A stretch of 64,000 bases of DNA from Bradyrhizobium cajani. Lineage in GTDB: Bacteria > Pseudomonadota > Alphaproteobacteria > Rhizobiales > Xanthobacteraceae. Location of the stretch: positions 186,001 through 250,000 of the forward strand of contig NZ_WQNE01000001.1 of the NCBI RefSeq assembly GCF_009759665.1. The letters are read 5' to 3'. This document shows positions 59,609-64,000 of the stretch, piece after piece. The translations under genes were made by a program, and so were the position numbers. Each line of letters starts with the position of its first letter. Within the stretch, counting starts at the first letter, position 1. The notes beneath the pieces were generated by a model. It was not told the origin of the DNA. It saw only the letters and a list, made by a program, of their open reading frames with translations, and ran no database searches.

Positions 59609-61396
59609 TTACGACAACGCCCCCAGCACGCCGCGCGTCGCCTTGTCGATCTCCTCGACATAGCGGCGGCGGGCGAAGGTTTCGGTGAGGAAGCCGACCA
59701 CCTTGCGGCTGTCGGTGGAATCGACCACCGCCAGCATCTCGGCTTCCGCCTCGTCGAACACCGCCATCGCCGACTTCACGTTCATTTCCGGGATCAGCAC
59801 GATGTCGATCAGGCGTGCGAGCTCGATCACCTGGATGTCGTCGGCGATGGTGTCGAGGTCGCTGGAGAACAGATCGGGCAGCAGGACGAGCCCGACATAT
59901 TCGTCCGCATTGTTGACAATGACGATTCCGGGCCGCGAGCCCAGCGCGAATTCGCGGCGGGCCGCGGCGATCGTCGTGGTCGACGGCACCTTGCCGACGT
60001 CCGAACGCATCAGCCGCTCGACGGTGAGATTGCGCAGCCAGCCGACGTCGTTGGCGCTGCGGATGGTCTCGCCGCGGAGATGCAGGCGCCAGGTCGAGAA
60101 GGAATGGCCGAACATGAAGCGGACGCAGATCGAGGTGACGATGCAGCCGGCCAGCACCACGGCGGTGACGTCGACATTGCGCGTCATCTCGAGCACGAGG
60201 AACGACATCGTCAGCGGGCCGCCGACGATGGCGACGCCGAGCGTCGCCATGCCCGTCAGCATCGCTACCAGCGGGTCGATCGCGAAGTCCGGGCTGATGA
60301 GCAGCAGCAATGCGGCGAAGAACTTTCCGATCAGGCTGCCGACGAACAGCGAGGCGAAGAACAGGCCGCCGCGGAAGCCCGAGGCGAGCGAGATCAGACA
60401 GGCCGTCAGCTTCAGCGCGATGATGATCGCGATCAGTCCGATCGTCATCTCGTGAAAGAGATCGAGCACCATGGCACCGTGGCCGGCCGCGAGCACCTGC
60501 GGAGTGACGATCGCAAAGGAGCCGACGATGAGGCCGCCAATCACCGGGCGCAACCAGACCGGCAGCCAGGCGAACAGGCGTTCGAACATCGAGGACGAGC
60601 GCATCACGGCGATGCCGACGCCGCCGGTGATGAGCGCGAGCCCGATCAGCGCCAGATATTGCTCGATCCCGACCGAGCTGACTTTCGGTATCTCGATAGA
60701 GTACGGCGCGCCACCGAGCCACTGTGCGGTCAGCGCGCCGGCGAGCGAGGCCGCCAGGATCGGCGCGGCGCTGCCAACCGAGTAGACGCCGACGATCAGC
60801 TCGCAGGCGTAGAAAGCGCCAGTGATCGGCGCACCGAACGCCGCCGCGATCGCCGCCGCGGCGCCGCAGCCGACGATCAGGCGCAAATCGTTGCGGCGGA
60901 GATTGAAGAACTTGCCGAGCAGCGAGGCGATGCCGGAGCCGATCTGGGTATAGCCGGCCTCGAGGCCGACCGAGGCGCCGCAGCCGTTGGAGATCAGCGT
61001 CTGGCTCGATACCACCACGCTGTCCCGCATCGAGAGATTGCCGCCGCGCAATGCATTGGCCTCGATCGGGTCGACCGCGTTCGAGATCTTCATGCGCCGC
61101 CGCGACCATTCCATGATGCCGAGCACTAGCCCGCCGAGCGCAGGCGCGAGCAGCGCCGCCCAGGGGCTGACGCGCGCATGCGCGGACAGGCGGACGTCAA
61201 CGGGAATGCCATAGATCAGGACATGGGCGATCTGCGCGATCTCGGCCATCAGCGTCACCACCGCGCCGGCAAGCGTGCCGATTACGAGCGCGAGCGGGAT
61301 CAGGTAGAACTCGTTGCTGCGCAGCAGCGCGCGCATGCGAACCATGACGCGGTTCGAACCCTTGCGATCGACGAGATGCCTGAAGCGCGCGAACAC
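59609..61396 (-). CDS. ClC-type chloride channel/transporter with CBS domains
   Basis: The 595-residue product has about ten membrane helices then two CBS domains (about 460-590). The ClC filter region is varied: SNGCGASVGLEAGYTQIGSG in place of the usual GSGIP and G-x-E-G-P, with the gating glutamate retained in GLEAG. Another motif is ASGFRGGLFFASLFVGSLIG. ClC proteins move chloride (or fluoride) with or against protons. It stands alone, with a class II aldolase gene just upstream on the same strand. Confidence 0.92.
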   Translation of the reverse strand: MFARFRHLVDRKGSNRVMVRMRALLRSNEFYLIPLALVIGTLAGAVVTLMAEIAQIAHVLIYGIPVDVRLSAHARVSPWAALLAPALGGLVLGIMEWSRRRMKISNAVDPIEANALRGGNLSMRDSVVVSSQTLISNGCGASVGLEAGYTQIGSGIASLLGKFFNLRRNDLRLIVGCGAAAAIAAAFGAPITGAFYACELIVGVYSVGSAAPILAASLAGALTAQWLGGAPYSIEIPKVSSVGIEQYLALIGLALITGGVGIAVMRSSSMFERLFAWLPVWLRPVIGGLIVGSFAIVTPQVLAAGHGAMVLDLFHEMTIGLIAIIIALKLTACLISLASGFRGGLFFASLFVGSLIGKFFAALLLLISPDFAIDPLVAMLTGMATLGVAIVGGPLTMSFLVLEMTRNVDVTAVVLAGCIVTSICVRFMFGHSFSTWRLHLRGETIRSANDVGWLRNLTVERLMRSDVGKVPSTTTIAAARREFALGSRPGIVIVNNADEYVGLVLLPDLFSSDLDTIADDIQVIELARLIDIVLIPEMNVKSAMAVFDEAEAEMLAVVDSTDSRKVVGFLTETFARRRYVEEIDKATRGVLGALS

Positions 61397-61407
61397 CGTT
61401 TACCTGC

Positions 61408-62061
61408 CTACCCTTCCGACAGGCCGTAGCCGGCCATGCGCCGGCGGACCTGTTCGATCTCGGCGCTGGGGAGCAGCGGCGGTTGTCCGATCTGGAGGCA
61501 GCCGTGATACTGCCGCGCCAGGGTTTCGACCTCGACGGCCAACCACATCGCCTTGTCCAGCGACTTGCCGATCGCGATCATGCCGTGATGGTCGAGCAGG
61601 CAGGCAAGCCGGCCCTCCAGCGCCAGCACCGCATGCTCGGACAGTTCCGCTGTTCCAAAGGTGGCATAGGGCGCACAGCGGATGGTGTCGCCGCCGGCAG
61701 CCGCAATCATGTAGTGCACGGGCGGGATCTCCATGCCCATGATCGCAAGGATTGTACAGTAGGTCGGATGGGCGTGCACGACGGCGTTGACGTCGGGCCG
61801 CGACTTCAGGATGTCGCGATGGAAGCGCCACTCGCTGGACGGCTTCTGATTGGGGGCATGCGAGCCATCCATCGCCATGAAGACGATCTGATCGGGCGTC
61901 ATGGCGTCGTAAGGCACGCTGGTCGGCGTGACCAGAAGCCCGTCCACATGCCGGACGCTGATATTGCCCGAGGTGCCCTGGTTGATGCCGAGCGCGTTCA
62001 TGCGGCGGCAGGCGTCGATGATGGCCTGCCTCTTGTCGCGTTCGTCCGCTGTCATCGACAT
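61408..62061 (-). CDS. Class II aldolase / adducin-domain enzyme
   Basis: The 217-residue product has the zinc-aldolase pattern: INQGTSGNISVRHVDG near the start, VVHAHPTYCTILAIMG and LLDHHGMIAIGKSLDKAMWL. It resembles L-fuculose-1-phosphate aldolase and ribulose-phosphate epimerase relatives. Zn ligands would be the histidines in HAH and the later DHH. ATG 62061 is chosen over 62187 because family members start just before the catalytic fold. The ClC gene follows 11 bases downstream. Confidence 0.88.
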   Translation of the reverse strand: MSMTADERDKRQAIIDACRRMNALGINQGTSGNISVRHVDGLLVTPTSVPYDAMTPDQIVFMAMDGSHAPNQKPSSEWRFHRDILKSRPDVNAVVHAHPTYCTILAIMGMEIPPVHYMIAAAGGDTIRCAPYATFGTAELSEHAVLALEGRLACLLDHHGMIAIGKSLDKAMWLAVEVETLARQYHGCLQIGQPPLLPSAEIEQVRRRMAGYGLSEG

Positions 62062-62205
62062 CCCGATTTTATCTCGACTTCTTGGCTTTGGACGTTTGTC
62101 AGAGGGGAAGTACGTCAAAGCAATGCGGCAGTGCAAGCGAAAGCGACCGGCTCGCGCGCCATCTTGCCGGCGGCTCTGCCGCTTCACGAAATAGACCGTA
62201 AAATC

Positions 62206-62229
62206 AACAGATTAACAGATTAACAGATT
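62206..62229. repeat. Three tandem 8-base repeats
   Basis: AACAGATT occurs three times in a row between the aldolase start and the MarC stop. Its AT-rich, exactly repeated nature marks a slippage-prone tract. No gene function is evident. Confidence 0.85.
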
Positions 62230-62238
62230 GTCGCACCG

Positions 62239-62865
62239 TTAGGCCAGGCTCGCCCGGACAGCCGCAATCCCGTTGATCACGAACTGCACCGAATAGGCCG
62301 CGAGCAGCATGCCAAGGACGCGCGAGAGCACGGCATTTCCGGTACGGCCGAGGGTGCGCGCGATCAGGTGAGCTGAGGCGAAACAGAGCATGCAGAGCAG
62401 ACAGACCGAGAGCACAACCGCGATGATGATCGCGAGCCTCGCCCCATAGCCGGCATCGCCCGAAAGCAGCAGCGTGGTCGCGATCGCGCCGGGACCGGCC
62501 ATCATGGGGATGGCCAGCGGAAACACCGCGACATCGGAGGCATGCTCCGACGTGGCCTTGTCGGCCTCACGGGCCTCGCGATGCGGACGGTCACCGAAGA
62601 TCATCTGGTAGGAGACGCCGAACAGCAGCAGCCCGCCGGCGATCTGGAAGGCGGGAATGCCGATCCCGAGCTGGCGGAGCAGCCAGTTTCCGACGAGCGC
62701 GATCACCACCAGGATCGAGGCGGCGATCAGCGGCGCGCGCAGCGCGATCGTTCGCTTGACCTTGTCGGGCATGCCCCCGGTGGCAGCGAGGAAGGCCGGC
62801 GCAAGGCCGACGGGATCGACCACCAGCAGCAGCGTCACGAAGGCCGACAGGGCGAAGTCGATCAT
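62239..62865 (-). CDS. MarC-family inner-membrane protein
   Basis: The 208-residue product has six membrane helices with MarC signatures: ALSAFVTLLLVVDPVGLAPA near the start, GIPAFQIAGGLLLFGVSYQM and VAVFPLAIPMMAGPGAIATT followed by a TLLLSGD segment. The family is widespread and of uncertain transport role. ATG 62865 is used; the frame to 62937 lacks a ribosome site. Confidence 0.9.
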   Translation of the reverse strand: MIDFALSAFVTLLLVVDPVGLAPAFLAATGGMPDKVKRTIALRAPLIAASILVVIALVGNWLLRQLGIGIPAFQIAGGLLLFGVSYQMIFGDRPHREAREADKATSEHASDVAVFPLAIPMMAGPGAIATTLLLSGDAGYGARLAIIIAVVLSVCLLCMLCFASAHLIARTLGRTGNAVLSRVLGMLLAAYSVQFVINGIAAVRASLA

Positions 62866-62954
62866 GTTCCGTTGGGCTCCCTGGATGCAGGAACGATGGC
62901 TGGCGGACTGACTTAGCCCGGCAGAGGCGTTTTGCAAATCACTGGAGACGATCG

Positions 62955-63161
62955 ATGAGCGACAGCGGAATCGGAATGCTGCTCGGCCAGCTCTCGGCCA
63001 ACCTGCTCTGGCTCTGGTTCATCGGAGCCTTCCTGCTCGGCGCGGTCCTCGCCTATGGCGTGATGAAGGCCGGGCGCCTGCGGCGCGGCGAACGCGCGCA
63101 ACTCGACCGCAACACCGAGGCGCGGCAACGGCAGGAAGATCCCTACAAGCGTCCGACCTGA
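62955..63161 (+). CDS. Small single-span membrane protein
   Basis: The 68-residue product has one membrane helix (SANLLWLWFIGAFLLGAVLA) and a basic, hydrophilic C-terminal tail with RRGERAQLDRNTEARQRQ. GGAG lies about 9 bases before the ATG. Function unknown; it diverges from the MarC gene. Confidence 0.75.
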   Translation: MSDSGIGMLLGQLSANLLWLWFIGAFLLGAVLAYGVMKAGRLRRGERAQLDRNTEARQRQEDPYKRPT

Positions 63162-63274
63162 ACGATCGCCGCGAGCGCCGGCTGCTGTTTGGAACTTTCG
63201 TTCTCCAAGCGGCTTTCACCGCCTGAGGATTGAGGAAGGAGACGCCTTCCCGTGTCACCTCAAGAGGAGGACGT

Positions 63275-63841
63275 ATGGCTAAACGAGCGAAGAAACGCAC
63301 AACCAAGAAATCGGCCGCGCGCCGCACGCGCCAGGCGCCGAAGATGCTGAGCGACCTGTTCCTGGAAACGCTGAAGGACATCTATTTCGCCGAGAACAAG
63401 ATCATCAAGACGCTGCCCAAGATGGCCAAGGCCGTGCATTCGAAGGATCTTGCGGCGGCCTTCAACAAGCATCTGCGCGAGACCCAGGGCCAGGTCAAAC
63501 GTCTCGACCAGATCTTCAAGATGCTGGGCAAGCCCGCGCGCGCCAAGCCCTGCGAAGCGATCAACGGCATCACCGACGAGGGCGCCGAGATCATGAAGGC
63601 GTTCAAGAACGCCCCTGCCCTCGACGCCGGCCTGCTCGCCGCGGCGCAGGCGGTCGAGCACTACGAAATCTCCCGCTACGGCACGCTGCGCACCTGGGCC
63701 GAAGAGCTCGGCATGCCGGACGCGGCAAGGCTGCTTCAGGAGACGCTGGACGAGGAAGAAGCGACCGATCACACGCTGACCGAACTCGCCACCTCGGTGA
63801 TCAACCTCGAAGCGGAAGCAGGGTATCGCGCCGCCGCCTGA
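63275..63841 (+). CDS. YciE/YciF-type ferritin-like protein (DUF892)
   Basis: The 188-residue product starts with a basic Lys/Arg tail (AKRAKKRTTKKSAARRTRQA), then a DUF892 four-helix bundle: LSDLFLETLKDIYFAENKII, AVEHYEISRYGTLRTWAEEL and LLQETLDEEEATDHTLTELA. The Glu and His residues in these helices form the di-iron-type site. These proteins are stress-induced. ATG 63275 has GAGGAGG immediately upstream. The basic tail suggests DNA or membrane contact. Confidence 0.92.
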   Translation: MAKRAKKRTTKKSAARRTRQAPKMLSDLFLETLKDIYFAENKIIKTLPKMAKAVHSKDLAAAFNKHLRETQGQVKRLDQIFKMLGKPARAKPCEAINGITDEGAEIMKAFKNAPALDAGLLAAAQAVEHYEISRYGTLRTWAEELGMPDAARLLQETLDEEEATDHTLTELATSVINLEAEAGYRAAA

Positions 63842-63870
63842 TGCCGCGCGCCGCGCCCAACTGTTGCCTT

Positions 63871-63899
63871 CGACGCCGCGGAACATACCCGCGGCGTCG
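63871..63899 (+). terminator. Hairpin after the ferritin-like gene
   Basis: CGACGCCGCGG and CCGCGGCGTCG form an 11-base perfect stem with an AACATAC loop, 30 bases after the stop. There is no T-run, so it may act as a transcript-end stabiliser rather than a classic terminator. Nothing supported follows up to 64000. Confidence 0.6.
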
Positions 63900-64000
63900 A
63901 TGCGTCTGACGGCAAGGGCCTCTTCCGAATGGAGAGGCAGGCATGCTCAAACGCGCGATGCTGGAAATTTAGGGAACCATCCCCATATGCCCGGTTTCCA

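Noticed and set aside
59477..61129. Plus-strand 550-codon frame opposite the ClC channel
   Set aside because: Arg/Asp/Gln-rich antisense shadow of a clear membrane protein.
1..64000. tRNA, rRNA, CRISPR arrays and intact insertion sequences
   Set aside because: No cloverleaf with a GGTTCGAAT-type arm, no regularly spaced repeat-spacer array, and no transposase frame was seen on either strand.

Overview
The window looks like chromosome from a Bradyrhizobium-type alphaproteobacterium. The evidence is high G+C coding sequence on both strands, many short proteins of the kind seen in Bradyrhizobium, AGGAGG-type ribosome sites with frequent GTG and TTG starts, a GcrA paralogue, phasin, arginase and a large purine-salvage/ureide block. 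It also carries several families of palindromic intergenic repeats of the sort common in these genomes. No tRNA, rRNA, CRISPR array or intact insertion sequence was seen.

Layout. (1) 0-11 kb is accessory. It holds the start of a probable M23 peptidase cut by the window edge, a secreted two-repeat protein, a phage-like small protein coupled to a 23-residue membrane peptide, a single-domain response regulator, a flavin monooxygenase, and a polymorphic-toxin style locus (AHH nuclease, Imm11-family immunity protein, DUF4261 protein). Seven same-strand copies of one hairpin-plus-tail repeat lie here. (2) 11-31 kb is mixed: an unusual NRAMP-like transporter, arginase, a CHASE2-PAS-GGDEF-EAL protein next to a FecR-domain protein, a TpsB-type outer-membrane transporter without its TpsA substrate, an alpha/beta hydrolase, a cytochrome c, a phasin, a GcrA paralogue divergent from an S24-type repressor with clear operators, a quinone oxidoreductase, and a MoxR ATPase/VWA pair.

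(3) 31-57 kb is a purine and ureide nitrogen-scavenging region. On the minus strand a TetR regulator, adenine deaminase and an AzgA-type purine permease form one operon. An allantoate amidohydrolase-type enzyme diverges from a BMP-type ABC operon that also encodes a biuret-hydrolase-like enzyme and a CDA-type deaminase. A second BMP-type ABC operon follows. An 8-oxoguanine-deaminase-type enzyme then diverges from a xanthine-dehydrogenase-type pair, and a UraD-UraH fusion, PuuE-type allantoinase and DUF3830 protein end the block. Sigma-54-type GG-N10-GC promoters precede three of the four divergent transcription units and a weaker one precedes the fourth, which suggests nitrogen control of uptake and breakdown. 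Uricase is not in the window.

(4) 57-64 kb has a 1.1-kb stretch of structured repeats, a Tyr/Gly-rich secreted protein, a parS-like 16-mer, a ClC channel, a class II aldolase, a MarC-family membrane protein and a YciE/YciF-type ferritin-like protein.

Product names rest on recognising motifs and family signatures by eye; no database search was run. Start codons were chosen mainly from visible ribosome-binding sites and family length.
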